Positions 45,378-57,134 of a DNA stretch of 64,000 nucleotides are shown here, piece by piece. Under the pieces are notes generated by a model. It did no database searches and was not told where the DNA came from. It was given only the letters and a program-made list of their open reading frames with translations. The stretch comes from Lepus europaeus (lineage: Eukaryota > Chordata > Mammalia > Lagomorpha > Leporidae), in the NCBI RefSeq assembly GCF_033115175.1, contig NC_084836.1, positions 65,701,297-65,765,296 on the forward strand. Direction: 5' to 3'. The translations under genes and the position numbers were made by a program. Positions within the stretch are counted from its first letter, which is position 1; each line of letters begins with the position of its first letter.

Positions 45378-46451
45378 CCTTTCTCGCCCCTACAACAGCT
45401 GGCGCCTTTTCTGGACATAAGCAGGTAGCAGCTGCTCCACCTCTTGCATGCACACCCAGCAACTCGCAGGGACACCCTCCACCAGGTCGGCAGGGGCAAC
45501 CACAGCAGTTCAAGAGCAACTGGCAGAAACGGAGAGACGGCCTCCACCTCGCCAGCTGCACCCGCCAGGCAATGGGTGGGGAGGGGGAGCCATCCCTGCG
45601 AAAGGGAAGTGCCGCCTGCGGGGACCTTGGTATGTGCCCAGCACAACTGTGAAGTGAAGGGGCTGCTGCCGGCAGGTATTGTGCGCACCTGTGATCCAGG
45701 GACTTTACCAGAAAGAAAAACCACTGACTCTGAGTGTGGCTGGGAGGATCAGGCTCAATCCTGCAGGGCAGACCACACGCGGGCAGCGGCTCTGGGAACA
45801 CCTCGGTCTCCCTGTGCACGGGACAGACTAGCCAGCAGAGTGGTCCGTCTTGCCCTCCTTGACCGTGAGAGCCCTGGGTGCCGAGACTGAGAAAACACAG
45901 AGGAGGCCGGGTGTAGCTGGGTTTCTGGGCAGTCACGGAGGGTCGCTGCACACTCTCAGAGCTCCTTGTTAGAACAGCTCATAGCAGAGGGAACCGTGCT
46001 CACAGCGAGGACTTCCATAACTGGAGTGCAGGGGGGAGAAGGAGAACTGGGACATTCTTCTTGGAAGAGTGCTACGCTGGGATTTACCATCACTGGTCCC
46101 CCGCCACGTGAAAAAATACCGGTTGCACTCATGGTCTTTCTGTACTTCTTCAAAAAGTCCTCCTCAACTCGATTCTCTCTCCCCAGAGAGTCCCTTCGTG
46201 ATGTGAAAGGACACTGACAGCAGTGGCTCCACTTTGTGATCCCAACGCCAGCTTCTGCCGCGGTGACCTCTCAGGAACTTGAGGTGGTAAAGCCACGTTA
46301 TTTGTAGGGAAGGAACAGTCCAAGGACTGTGTAGACTCAATTCTTCCATAGTAACGGTGAGATTTTCTGAACTCATCAGACCTCCACCAATGAACACTAG
46401 AATTCCAGTTATACCCCAACCGCAATTCTTGGCAAAAAAAAAAAAAAAAAA
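44938..46451 (+). mobile_element. Orphan L1 5'-UTR-like block with poly(A) end
   Basis: Begins with a G-run and aggtcccaagatggcggaat, the usual start of a mammalian L1 including the YY1-type core at 44952-44960. About 1 kb of GC-rich leader follows, including gtagctgggtttctgggcag, which resembles the L1 leader complement near the right edge of the window. Then come about 480 bases I cannot identify and an A18 run at 46434-46451. It contains neither ORF1 nor ORF2. The leader is unrelated to the CGG-rich leader of the full-length L1. No target duplication was found. Confidence 0.65.
45329..45373 (+). repeat. (CT)n microsatellite
   Basis: Pure TC dinucleotide run inside the orphan L1 leader. 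It generates the artefactual SLSLSL and ERERER frames. Confidence 0.95.
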
Positions 46452-46663
46452 GGTGTAACCCACTTAGACTTCCTCTTTTTATCCTTAAAAGTCATCTGCA
46501 AGCATTCTGGCCAGAACTGTCTTTGGACCATGATATTCTAACATTATCTCAGCTGCAAATCCATTTACACATCTTGTAACACTAGTTATATCAAACACCT
46601 ACATGCTCCCTGTATAAAACAAAACATCAAGAATCTTAGCTGTTTATCTTGAATATTTTTTAT

Positions 46664-46968
46664 ATTAAAGGTTTATTTATTTGCTTCAAAGGCAGAGTGT
46701 GCAGCAGAGCGGGGAGGGAGATCTTCCATCCACTGGTTCACTTCCCAAATGGCTACAATGGCCAGGGCTGGGCAAGGCTGAAACCAGAAGCCTAGAACTC
46801 CATCAGGGTCTCTCACATGGATGGCAGGGGCCCAGGCTCTTGGACCATCATGCGTTGCTTTCCTAGCTGCATGAGCTGGGAGCTGGATCAGAAGTGGAGC
46901 AGCTGAGACTCCAACATTAAATGTCAGAATCACAGCAGCGGCTTACCCCACTGCACCACAAAAATTGA
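46664..46968 (-). mobile_element. Old C-type SINE
   Basis: Antisense copy from ttaaaggtttatttatttgc to caccacaaaaattgaccctg, well diverged from the young copies. Confidence 0.85.
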
Positions 46969-46985
46969 CCCTGGGACCAGAATTG

Positions 46986-47189
46986 TTTTGAAAGATTTAT
47001 TTATTTATTTATTATTTGAAAGTCAGAGTTAGAGAGAGGAAGACACAGTGAGAAAGAGAAAGAAAGAGAGCGAGAGAGATCTTCCATCTACTAGTTCACT
47101 GCCCCCAGATGGCCGCAACGGCTGGGGCTGGGTGAGGCAGAAGCCAGGAACCAGGAGCTTCCTGCGGTCTCCTGCGTGGGTAGCAGGGA
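46986..47189 (-). mobile_element. CSINE, 5' part missing
   Basis: Antisense copy from gaaagatttatttatttatt through the GA tract to ctcctgcgtgggtagcaggg. The part with the A and B boxes is absent, as in a 5'-truncated insertion. Confidence 0.88.
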
Positions 47190-48110
47190 ATATATGTTAC
47201 ATATTGCTAAGCTTTATATATGTAAAACTCTGGTAAACTCTGCATCAACAAAGCTGGTCTGAAGCCTATTTCTGCTTCAGGACACAGGTCTGGCCTGGGA
47301 TTAAAATGAGATGGCAAAGAACTTTCTAGCTTCTAAAGAAACATCCATTTGTCTGAAGATCATGCAATTCTTTTTACCCCCTATTGCTTTATGGAAAATA
47401 AAGCAACATGTAAACGTGTCGGTACACTGAAAAGTCTTTTCTAAGTGATGTCTGTTTGGTTATAGTCCTCGACTCTATTTTTACTTTTATAATTAGGCAA
47501 CAGTGGTGACAATGACAGCAACAAAACCCATGAAGTGGAGCAGAAAAAAGTCACCGAGAAATTCATGAGAGTTAAATCTTAATGGAAAGGACTTTCTGCC
47601 TGAAAACAGTAGGAGTATAATAATTCCCAGGAAGGGGGATGCTGGACTTGTCGGACCGGACTGATCAGGAGGGGCGTGTCTGGGCTGGAGTTGCAAATGT
47701 CAAACTCCAAATAGAATGACTGGGAGGTAGGTTTCTTTTGCAGGCAAAGCAGCAGCTCAAATACCCCAGATGGTGTGTAGACCATCCACTAAAGGATGTG
47801 TGTGTGTGTGTGTGTGTGGCATGCACTATTTGATCTCTTCCAGCTCCGAAAACCGGAAACATTCTTCAGAAATCTCTGTTGACACCAAAACCACTTAATG
47901 ACTACATTACAAAATAGCTTATTCTAATCATCTCTTCTGATATTATTTCTAAAGGATTCATTCAATGTGAATAACAAACTAAAAATTCAAAGAATAAAAT
48001 TTTCTCTTAGTAATTAAAAAATCATAAAATACATATATATGTATGTATATCTATAAAGTCTTGAGAAAGAAAGCATGGATGATTTCTTTAAAAAAAAAAA
48101 AAAGATTCTA
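47190..48110. other. No gene identified; (TG)n at 47799-47818
   Basis: Balanced-composition intergenic DNA with a short TG repeat. Three overlapping short - strand frames at 47493-47862 show no similarity. Confidence 0.45.
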
Positions 48111-48112
48111 TT

Positions 48113-48445
48113 GGGGTCAGTGCTGTGGCTCAATGGGTTAAAGCCCCGGCCTCCGGTGCTGGCATCTCATACGGGTGCTGGTTCAAGTCCAGGTTGCTCC
48201 ACTTCTGATCCAGCTCTCTGCTATGGCCTGGGATAGCAGTAGAAGATGGCCCAAGTCCTTGGGTCCCTGACCCACGCAGGGGACCTGGAAGAAGTTCCTT
48301 GCTCCTGGCTTTGGATCAGCTCAGCTCCAGCCATTGCGGCCAGTTGGGGAGTGAACCAGCGGATGGAAAGCCTCTCTTTCTCTCTGCATCAACCTCTCTC
48401 TCTGTGTAACTCTCTGACTTTCAAATAGATAAATAAATCTTTTAA
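48113..48445 (+). mobile_element. CSINE
   Basis: Full-length sense copy from ggggtcagtgctgtggctca to agataaataaatcttttaa. Confidence 0.92.
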
Positions 48446-48590
48446 ATAGGCACAGCTTTGGCTGTTGTGGCCATCTGGGGAGTGAACCAGCAGATGGAAG
48501 ACCACTCTCTCTCTCTCTCTCTCGCTCTCGCTCTCGCTCTACCTCTATGTGCAACTCTGTCTTTCAAATAAATAAAATAAATCTTTATAA
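48446..48590 (+). mobile_element. CSINE 3' part
   Basis: 5'-truncated sense copy (gcacagctttggctgttgtg, CT tract with CTCGCT variants, caaataaataaaataaatct). Confidence 0.88.
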
Positions 48591-48676
48591 AAAAGATTTT
48601 ATCTATTTATTTGAGAGGTAGAATTACAGACAGAGAGAGGGAGACAGAAAGGTCTTCCATCTGCTGGTTCACTGAA
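48591..48676 (-). mobile_element. CSINE 3' part, opposed
   Basis: Antisense 3' portion (aaaagattttatctatttat through ggtcttccatctgctggttcac). It faces the preceding copy tail to tail, giving an imperfect inverted repeat of about 85 bases per arm. Confidence 0.85.
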
Positions 48677-49460
48677 GAAAATTGAAAAGCCCAAGCATGT
48701 TGTGGACTTTCAGGGATACTTAGATCCTGTCTCAGAATGGTGAGTAAAACCCAAGGACCCAGAGTGTCTCCCAGAATGACCACAAGAATGCAGGATTAGA
48801 GAGGGTGAGACAGAGAGTGGCGTTTGTGTTCACTTCCTATTAGGAACCATGAAACCTCAAAATCAATAGTGGTTGCTACCCAATCTAAGGACATGTATCA
48901 CGGTAGAAATTGGTGAACATGCACATTTGACCCATCATGTACACGATGGGACTGATAAAGCAATAAAGGCCAAATGGAATTTCATGGAGCTTCTTACCAA
49001 TCTATCGTATGAAGAGGGACACAGATTAGAAAGAGGAATAGCAAAGAACATTGCCCCCACCAAAAACTAAGATGAAGTTGGTTATTTCTTTGCATTTATC
49101 ATAATCTGGCCAGTAAATATATAAGGCTTTGAGACTCACCTTGGTTTATCATAATTTTGTCACTTAATGAGACTAGTGGTATTACTAAAACAGGTGTGAT
49201 ATTAGCTAGAATAAAAATAGATTCTCAGTGCATGAGAAGCTATTATGAAGATAAGAACTTACCTGAAGAATGTTCTCCTTTTCACCTAATGTCAAACAAC
49301 AGAACCACTTAGTTTCTCTTTGGCAACACCAGAAAGAATGATTTGCATTTCTGCCTGCCTCTGTCTCCTCTCTGGATCCTTTGTTCTCATGTGGTCCAAA
49401 AAGGAAAAAAGGAATTGAGAAGCAAATGAGAAGCAATTCTTTTTCTTTAATCCTACCCTT
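48677..49460. other. No gene identified
   Basis: Nothing recognised. Confidence 0.45.
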
Positions 49461-49757
49461 TTAAAATTTGTATTTATTTTTAAAATTTATTAGAAAGGCA
49501 GAGTCACAGAGAGAGAGATAGAAAGAGAGAGAGAGAGAATCTCCCATCCTCTGGTTCACTCCTAGCCACAACAGCTAGGGAGGGGCAAGGCTGAGCCCAG
49601 GAGCCAGGAGCTTCATCCAAGTGTCCCACATGGGTGCAGGGACCCAAGCATTTGGACCATCTTTCACTGCCTTCCTGGATACACTAGCAGGGGGCTGGAT
49701 TGGAAGTGGAGCAGCCAGGACTCATGGCTTAACCCACTGTGCCAAAAAACCAGTCAC
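49461..49757 (-). mobile_element. CSINE
   Basis: Antisense copy from aaaatttgtatttattttta to gtgccaaaaaaccagtcacc with a short deletion near the box region. Confidence 0.9.
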
Positions 49758-49847
49758 CCTGCCTTATTTTTGTTTTTAATAAGGAAAAAATTCTGTATTT
49801 CCCAGACTCTCCAGCACACTATTTCTCACATCTGATTTAAATATATA

Positions 49848-49958
49848 TATTTACCATTGTAGGCATTTGGGTAGTCAGCAGGCCTACGAGAGCTCTCTCT
49901 ATATCCGTCTCGCTATTTCTGTCTCTCTGCCTTTCAAATAAATAAATTCAGCTTTTAG
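49848..49958 (+). mobile_element. CSINE 3' fragment
   Basis: Only the last 110 bases: accattgtaggcatttgggt, CT-rich run, gcctttcaaataaataaat. Confidence 0.8.
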
Positions 49959-50669
49959 AAAATGAGTGCATACATACTCAAAACTGAGACATAAGGGTCT
50001 TCTTCACTGGCATTTGAATTCCCGACAGAGGGACAAAGAGCCTGAAATTTCCTGAAGTGAAAGCTTTCAAGATGATCCTGTTGGAAACTGGTTCTGTTTT
50101 CCATCTCTGGCTCCCCGGAAGGTTAAGGGGGAGCTTGTCTTCTCCAGGCTGATCACTGTGCTTGTGCAACCAGAACAAAAGGAAATCTGTAGATAAAAAT
50201 AGTCATCTTTTGCTTAAGCCATGCAAATTTAATTTATAAAAGTTGCCACTAACTCCAAGAGATTCAGTGAAAGAAACTGATGTCAATCATTGAAGGACCA
50301 AAAGCTGTGACTACATGGATACTTTAAAGATGTTGACAAGAACAAAAGAAACTATTTTGAAAATCTAGAAGCCATATTCTATAAAAGTAAGGAAAATGGA
50401 AAGCAGTCTTTCTTTAAATTTTTATTTTTGCTGTTGCTTTTTTACACAACTGAGATAACTAAACATGGCTTTGAAATGTTTTTGTGTGTGCTTTCAGTTT
50501 CTGAATACCCTGCTTTTCTTGCATCCCATCTCTTCTCTCTTTTTTCCTTTCTCCCCAGATATCAAGAGCTGTGTCTTTGCTGAGATTATAAGAACACTGG
50601 CCTAGAAGCACTCATGGTAAAGGGTACCATGAGACTAAGCAAAATGACAACCTATTCTCAATTTGCAAG
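49959..50669. other. No gene identified
   Basis: Nothing recognised. Confidence 0.45.
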
Positions 50670-50681
50670 AATTAAGAGTAG

Positions 50682-51016
50682 GGGCCGGCATTGTGGCGTA
50701 ATGGGTTAAGCCACAGCCTACAGCACCAGCATCCCATATGGGTACCGGTTCCAGTCCCAGCTGCTCCACTTCCAATCCAGCTCTCTGCTATGGCCTAAGA
50801 AAGCAGTAGAAGATGGCCCAAGTCCTTGGGCACCTGCACCCGCCTGGGAGACCTGGAAGAAGCTCCTGGCTCTTGGTTTCAAACCGGCCCAGCTCTAGTG
50901 GTTTCAACCATTTCAAGAGTGAACCAACAGATGAAAGATTCTCTCACTCTTTCTTTTCCTCTTTGTCTTTCTGTAACTCTACCTTTCAAATAAAATAAAA
51001 TGAATGTTTTTTTAAA
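50682..51016 (+). mobile_element. CSINE
   Basis: Sense copy from gggccggcattgtggcgtaa to its A-rich tail. Target duplication aattaagagtag is perfect at 50670-50681 and 51017-51028. Confidence 0.95.
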
Positions 51017-51028
51017 AATTAAGAGTAG

Positions 51029-53598
51029 CATTGTCCAATAGTACTCAACATTACACCATTTTTACAATACCTTATCAATTCAACTACTCCAGTCACCACA
51101 ACAATTTACATCCCCAAAATGAGTTGAAACCATCATAAGAAAATGCAAAGGAGCAAGTTCTGAGAGCTAGTCTACAGTGTTTAATTTAGTAATTTGAATT
51201 TACATTTATGATGTTTGAATCAGTATGTAATCATCATTTGCATCATTCTAATTCAGAGAAGTTTTGAATCTTAGTAACAGAAAATATTATAAATGTTGTA
51301 ACTAAAATATTGCATCAACACACTAAATATTTAAGCATCAATAATACATAAAATTTAAAGATGCATGCAAGAAATTCTATTACAATACAATACATACACG
51401 TACATGTACAAAAGTTTGTCAACAGAGAAGATAAAGCAACACAGAACAAATGGGTTAAGGGTGTTTGAGATGCCTGGTGCAATTCTCAGCCTCTCATGGT
51501 TACAGCACCATAGAAATCTTTCTCCATGTGGATTTTTGTACAGTTTGGTAGTCACCTCTGAACACTAACTTATAAGGTACCTGACACCGGATGTTACTTT
51601 CCAAAGTAACCCATGCATCGTTGCAAAAGAAAATACTTTGTCAACAAGAGCCAGCAAAACTTTTGTATGACCATGATTGGCTCTGATGGAATATTGATGA
51701 CACAATAAATTCTTAAATTAAGCAATACTTTTCACACATGATTTATGAACCACCCCTCAAAAAAAATCTTATCAAAGAAAATGTGATGAAAGGAGGAGAC
51801 AAAAGAAATGACAGCTGAAAAATTCACATTTCTGAAAGCATCCTGTCTTGAGTTTTCATCTTTTCCACATTCCCTAGGCATTCACAGCCCTTTAAGCAAT
51901 GCTGTTTGTGAGGTTATGTTCTGGAATACTGCAGTCTGTTAGAACTAGAAATCAGGAAACACAATCTACATATTTAAAATGAAAGCAAAAGGATCTAGGG
52001 TGTATTCTTATCCAATATTTCATTGCCTTTTTCCAACTCACACTTGGAGATATTTCAAAGAGCAGCAATCTAAGGCACATAATTGGAACAACAAAAACAT
52101 AAACCTAAAAAAAAACTAAACATAAACAAAAAACACACCTTCCAGACTATTAATCCATTCTAAAGATCAGTGTGTCAAGTGATTTGGGTTGCTGTTTGCC
52201 CCTAAAGTTGTAGACTGGCAGATCTCAGCAGGAGAGAATCAATTTCACCTTTATGTACTAAGTCTCCTACCTTCTTTCTCTACCTTTTAGATAAGAATAC
52301 TTATACTTCAAATCCCTTTCTCTGATAAATATCAGCCTACAAAGATGCCATTTTGCATTCATCAAAGGAGACTTTGTTACCTAAATAAAAGCAGAAAAAG
52401 ACCAAGGAAAGATCCATATTTTAGGTTTTTACAATGATAAGTATGTGGACAAAATTGGCCATTGTAATTTTGCTTGGATTCAGTTTATGTCTACGATGAT
52501 ATTATCTAGACTGAGGCATGGCCATTGTCATTTCAAGTATTATTTACATTATTTGCAAAACAGCAAGTCTGGCATGAATTCCTCTGGAACTTGGCCTCCC
52601 TTGACACCTATCAAACTGTAGGATGCTCTCGTAACTGCCTTTTTCTCAACTGATGTTTGATGTTTGGGACTCGTCACATTTTTAATTACCCTATAATCAA
52701 ACTACACATGTACACATACATACACACATATATCATCCAACTATTCATATAGATTATATTAACAGCCATTTTCAAGCAGAATTCATTTCAATATAAAACA
52801 CTTTTACTTATTGCATATTCATAGCCAATAATTTTTTACTACCCAAAAAACACATAAAGGGCATGAGCTGAGAAATATCATAAACATTATAAGATTTTTC
52901 ACTATATTAGAGCAAAGCAGGGCCAATCATGCCACTCAGATAACATCAAACAAAATATTTTGATTTATACCCAATGAAAGCAATTTTCCCACAATTCCTC
53001 TTTGGTCTCTTTAATTCAACAAAGGGTGCTCTGGTTAGTTCTCTTTTTCATTCGTCTTCAACATGCACACATGGTCTCATGTCTCAGACATGCTGTCAAA
53101 AGCAAAACACAAAACTAGCATTTGTACCAGGTCTTATCTTCATGGAGACTAGTTGTGACACAGTTTTCAAGTCAATCACAATATGAAGTGTTTTCTCTAG
53201 GTGAATTCTGCTTAGGCATACATATAAAAGAAACAGTACAATATCATACTTCTCCATTCCTTTAACATAATATTACCTACACAGTGAGAAACGTATCTGC
53301 AAAAATGCAGAGTACTTTCATGAATGCCCAGAACTTTCAGATTTGCCTTGTGTGAAAAAAAGTAATTTATCTGGAATGTTCTATACAGGAAATAATTAAT
53401 ACTGCACCCCATAGATATCTACAATTATTATTAACATAAAATGAAAAAAAAATCCATGTTGTGGAACAGAAGAGTTGAGAGGTGGTGTGACCTTTCTTTC
53501 TTATTTTAAATAAGGTTGAACCTGAAATCCCTAGATCTAGAAGATCAAGCAAACAAAGTCAATTGAAGGAAAAACCAGTAAAGCAAATGGAAGTTCAT
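51029..53598. other. Apparently unique AT-rich DNA
   Basis: The longest stretch in the window without a young repeat (2.5 kb), lying downstream of the - strand receptor. It probably contains that gene's 3' UTR next to 53598, but no polyadenylation site can be chosen with confidence. No other coding signal was seen. Confidence 0.45.
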
Positions 53599-54540
53599 TT
53601 AGACTAACATTTTTTTCTTCCATAGGATTCTTCTCACAGCATCTTTAACATCCTTATTTCTTAGAGAGTAGATTAAAGGGTTCAGCATAGGCGTGAACAA
53701 AATGTAACATACTGAGGCTACTTTGCGAAGTTCTGGGTTGTTTGGAGGTGTGAGGTACACAAAGGAGACAGTCCCATAAAGCAAACTGACAACTCCCAGG
53801 TGGGAGCTGCAAGTGGAGAAAGCTTTCTTCCTCCCTTCCTGGGAGGGAATCTTTAAAACCGTAGACACGATGTACATGTAAGATACTACAATGACAACGA
53901 TCGTGGGCAGAATAATGAGGACCGCCAAACTAAACGACACCAGCTTGTTGATAAAGATGTTAGAACAGGAGATCTTTTCAATCGGATTTGAATCGCAGTA
54001 GAAGTGATCGATGACTCGGGAGGCGCAGAAGGACATGGAGAACGTTACACTGATCTGAAGGATGGAACTGACCCAACCACAGAGATAGGAACCAGCCACT
54101 AACTGGACACAGACACTCCGTGACATCCGCACGCTGTAAAGAAGTGGGTTGCAGATGGCAATGAAGCGGTCATAGGCCATGGCTGCCAGGACAAAGGCTT
54201 CTGTGACCATGAAAAGTGCGTAGAGGAACAGCTGAGCCACGCAACCTGCAAAGGATATGGTCTTTTTCTGAGAGAGGATGTTGGCCATGGCTTTGGGTAC
54301 AATTACCGTGCAATAGGAGAGGTCAATGACGGAGAGGTTGCCTAGGAAGAAATACATTGGTGTGTTCAGCCGAGGATCAGTCACAATGATTCCAATCATG
54401 CTAAGGTTCCCCAGAAGGACCATCCCATAAATAACCAGGAAAAGTAAGAAGAGGAGAACGTGGAACTCTGGACGGACCCTGATGCCCACAAGGATGAAGT
54501 CAGTCACTTCCGAGTGGTTGTCTCCTCCCTTGTCGCCCAT
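53599..54540 (-). CDS. OR9K-group odorant receptor, intact, distinct paralogue
   Basis: Complete single-exon receptor of 313 residues starting MGDKGGDNHSEVTDFILVG. It shows N-glycosylation NHS at 8-10, LLGNLS in helix 1 (42-47), TPMYFFLGNLS at 60-70 and Cys100. MAYDRFIAIC is at 121-130, the EC2 cysteines at 172, 182 and 192, KAFSTCSSHL at 239-248 and PMLNPLIYSLRN at 284-295. Roughly 70 percent identical by eye to the OR9K2-like gene at 19457-20398, with the same length and ends, so it belongs to the same subfamily but is a separate gene. It could be the rabbit counterpart of the human pseudogene OR9K1P (inference from family and cluster). Third positions are much less GC-rich than in the OR9K2-like pair. 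An acceptor-like ctctcataccttgaag just upstream of the ATG hints at a non-coding 5' exon. Confidence 0.95.
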   Translation of the reverse strand: MGDKGGDNHSEVTDFILVGIRVRPEFHVLLFLLFLVIYGMVLLGNLSMIGIIVTDPRLNTPMYFFLGNLSVIDLSYCTVIVPKAMANILSQKKTISFAGCVAQLFLYALFMVTEAFVLAAMAYDRFIAICNPLLYSVRMSRSVCVQLVAGSYLCGWVSSILQISVTFSMSFCASRVIDHFYCDSNPIEKISCSNIFINKLVSFSLAVLIILPTIVVIVVSYMYIVSTVLKIPSQEGRKKAFSTCSSHLGVVSLLYGTVSFVYLTPPNNPELRKVASVCYILFTPMLNPLIYSLRNKDVKDAVRRILWKKKMLV

Positions 54541-54664
54541 GGCAAATTCTGCTTCAAGGTATGAGAGAAAGTCAACAAATGAATTTACTCTATCGTAAAC
54601 AATACTTCACATCAAAGAAGACTTCAGAACTGATATGCTTTCTCATCTATTATCTATTAGCCAT

Positions 54665-54820
54665 TATCCATTTTCTTGAGATTACACACAAGCAAACTCA
54701 AGATGAGAGATGGTTTGACTTGCCTAGGGGAACATAACTGGTTAACATGGAATCTGAACTCAAGGCAAACTATATTGTGTTCAACACTAGCATTAACTTC
54801 AATGCAATGTAACTTGATCC
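54665..54820 (-). mobile_element. MIR SINE fragment
   Basis: Antisense MIR: caagcaaactcaagatgaga, gacttgcctaggggaacata, ggaatctgaactcaaggca. Close upstream of the receptor gene. Confidence 0.65.
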
Positions 54821-55298
54821 TTTTTTATATTTCTCTCCTTGTCATAATAGATGGCTTGCAAGATATTATTTTTTATTAAGATGGCAATTTCAAATATTAA
54901 AGTCTGAGAAGTTCCTAATATTTAGAAAAAGATACTGCCTAAAATTTTAACTTACTACTTAACACACAGTTTTCTCTTTAATTACATTTTATTTTACTAT
55001 CTTAATAAAAAATAAAGGAAAAGGAAACTAAATGTACACTACAAGGTAACATAAATTTTCTACCAGACTCCAACAACTAAAATTAAATTACCAAAATGTT
55101 ATTTTACTTATATATCTTTTAAAATGCAATCAACCATTTCACATGCATTTCTTTCTTCTGCAATAAATCACAAGTTTGGAATTGGTTAGCCTGATTTTAT
55201 AAGGCAAATAAATCTTAAAACATTAAGCTCTACACCTTTATATGTACAAGTTTTTGTGTTAATGATATCTGAATAAAGCTATTTTTAAAAGCCACAAG
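54821..55298. other. No gene identified
   Basis: AT-rich upstream flank of the OR9K gene. A promoter or 5' exon may lie here, but none can be pointed to. Confidence 0.4.
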
Positions 55299-55301
55299 CT
55301 G

Positions 55302-55632
55302 GTGACCAGTGCTGTGGCTTAATAGGTTGATCTGCCTGTGGTGCCAGCATCCCATAACATATGGGCGCTGGTTCAAGTCCTGGCTGCTCCACTTCCTATC
55401 CAGCTCTCTGCTATAATGGTCTGGAAAAGCAGTGGAAGATGGTCCAAGTGCTTAGGCCCCTGCACTCACGTGGGAGACCCAGAAGATGCTCCTGGCTCTG
55501 AATCGGCCCATCTCCAGTCATTGAGGCCATCTGGGGAGTGAACCAGCAGATAAAAGACCTCTTTCTCTGTCTCTCCTTCTCTCTGTCCATAACTCTGCTT
55601 CTCAAATAAATAAATAAATCTTTTTTAAAAAT
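55302..55632 (+). mobile_element. CSINE
   Basis: Sense copy from ggtgaccagtgctgtggctt to an aaataaataaatc tail, flanked by cacaagct on both sides. Confidence 0.92.
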
Positions 55633-56140
55633 TCACAAGCTTATAGGCCTTGTTTTTTGAACATACTTTGAAATAAAATAAAAGGAGGAGGAGGAGGCAG
55701 GAAAGAGAAGGAAAAATCTTAAGTTCTTGTACCAAATCTTATGTTACTTTTTTGAGTCTATATAAAAGCAACCTATTAATTTTTCAAAGACAATCTATTT
55801 CCAACTGTCTAATTGTGCATTAATGTGTCCATTCAACATTTTAAGGGTCTGTCTGTGGCAAGTGTTATGTTTCAGACAGAATATGAAGGCCAAAAGAATT
55901 GAATGTAATTTTAACTTATGAGATAGTACAGGATATAAAATAAAATGTTTAGTGTGATATAAAGCTGCCTCGAGTTCATTACTAAATGACAAGTACAAGT
56001 AAATACACTCACGTCTAGCTTTTTAAAGAACACATTTTCAAGGTACTAGCTGGAAATGCTAACACTTTGAGCTTTCTATGAGCACAGCATGCAGATCATA
56101 GACAAGCTTTTGAGAGCAAGCCTGACTCAATGGGCCCACA
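55633..56140. other. No gene identified
   Basis: AT-rich with a short GGA run near 55684-55698. Confidence 0.45.
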
Positions 56141-56142
56141 AT

Positions 56143-56268
56143 ATCCTCAAAAATTCATGGAAAATGTGAATATGAAGAAGCTACACATAAATTTCAAAAT
56201 TATCTACACCAATATAAACATATTTTTATTTCCATTTTCTGCACCTTTTGAAGTACCCTTATGTATTC
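56143..56268. mobile_element. Short MITE, second copy, inverted
   Basis: The reverse complement (gggtacttcaaaaggtgcag ... ccatgaatttttgagg) aligns along its length with 21780-21905. The inverted ends are recognisable. Non-coding. Confidence 0.65.
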
Positions 56269-56286
56269 TGGCCACATTGTGTCATT

Positions 56287-56556
56287 TTTTTTAATGTCTT
56301 TACTTACTACATATGTTATTTATTCGAAAGTCAGAGAGACAGATCTCCCATCTGCTAGTTCACTCCCCAAATGCCTGCAGTAGCTAGGGCTGGGCCAGGG
56401 CAAAGACAGAAGCCAGGAACTTGAGGAGGGTCTCCCACTTACAGGCTGCCCCCAGGGTATACCTTAGCAGAACTGTGGATGGAGTTGGGATCTGAACCCA
56501 GGCACTCTGATACAAGATGTGGTACCAAGAGTGCAATACCAAACAACCACCCAGCA
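56287..56556 (-). mobile_element. Old C-type SINE
   Basis: Antisense copy with a short GA tract, gcctgcagtagctagggctg in the body, and aacccaggcactctgataca near the B-box complement. Confidence 0.8.
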
Positions 56557-57120
56557 TCACGATTTTTGATTCAGGATATGTGGTGAATGGACCTGTGAGA
56601 AAAAGCTGATTAATCTATCCTCATTACTTGAGTACAATTGAACAGTGCTGCTTACCGCTTTCACGTAAAACTGCAGAAGAAAAAGACTATACAAATCTTT
56701 ATCTCCATGAATACAGAATTATAAATAGTGAGTAGTCGGTATGAAATAATTGAAATGGAGATCAGAGGAGGATTTTATGACAATGAGATTTTTTCCAAGC
56801 AGTGAAATAAGGAAGATGAGCTAATAAACACCATGAGGACTATATTCTTATATCAATGATCACGTTCTCAGCCCAGTTTAGCCACGATTTTCCTTCAAGC
56901 AATGGATTGTGAATTATCCAAGTTTGTTCTCATCTTGGTCATTTTTAACTTTGGCAGGATACACTATTAAACTCAAGAAAAACCATATTTTTAATATCTA
57001 GACAATGTTCTTGGATATCTCATTATAGGATAACAATAGGTATTATTGTTTTATGGTTATTCTTACCTGAATTGATATCTCTTTTCTGTCTTAGGAACTT
57101 TTTTACATGAAACTGTAGAG
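56557..57120. other. No gene identified
   Basis: Nothing recognised. Confidence 0.45.
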
Positions 57121-57134
57121 TCCAAATCTTTTCT

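Noticed and set aside
45136-45951. 271-codon - strand frame and overlapping frames in the GC-rich block
   Set aside because: Located in L1 5'-UTR-like sequence and spanning the (CT)n run. There is no recognisable domain, so it is more likely compositional.
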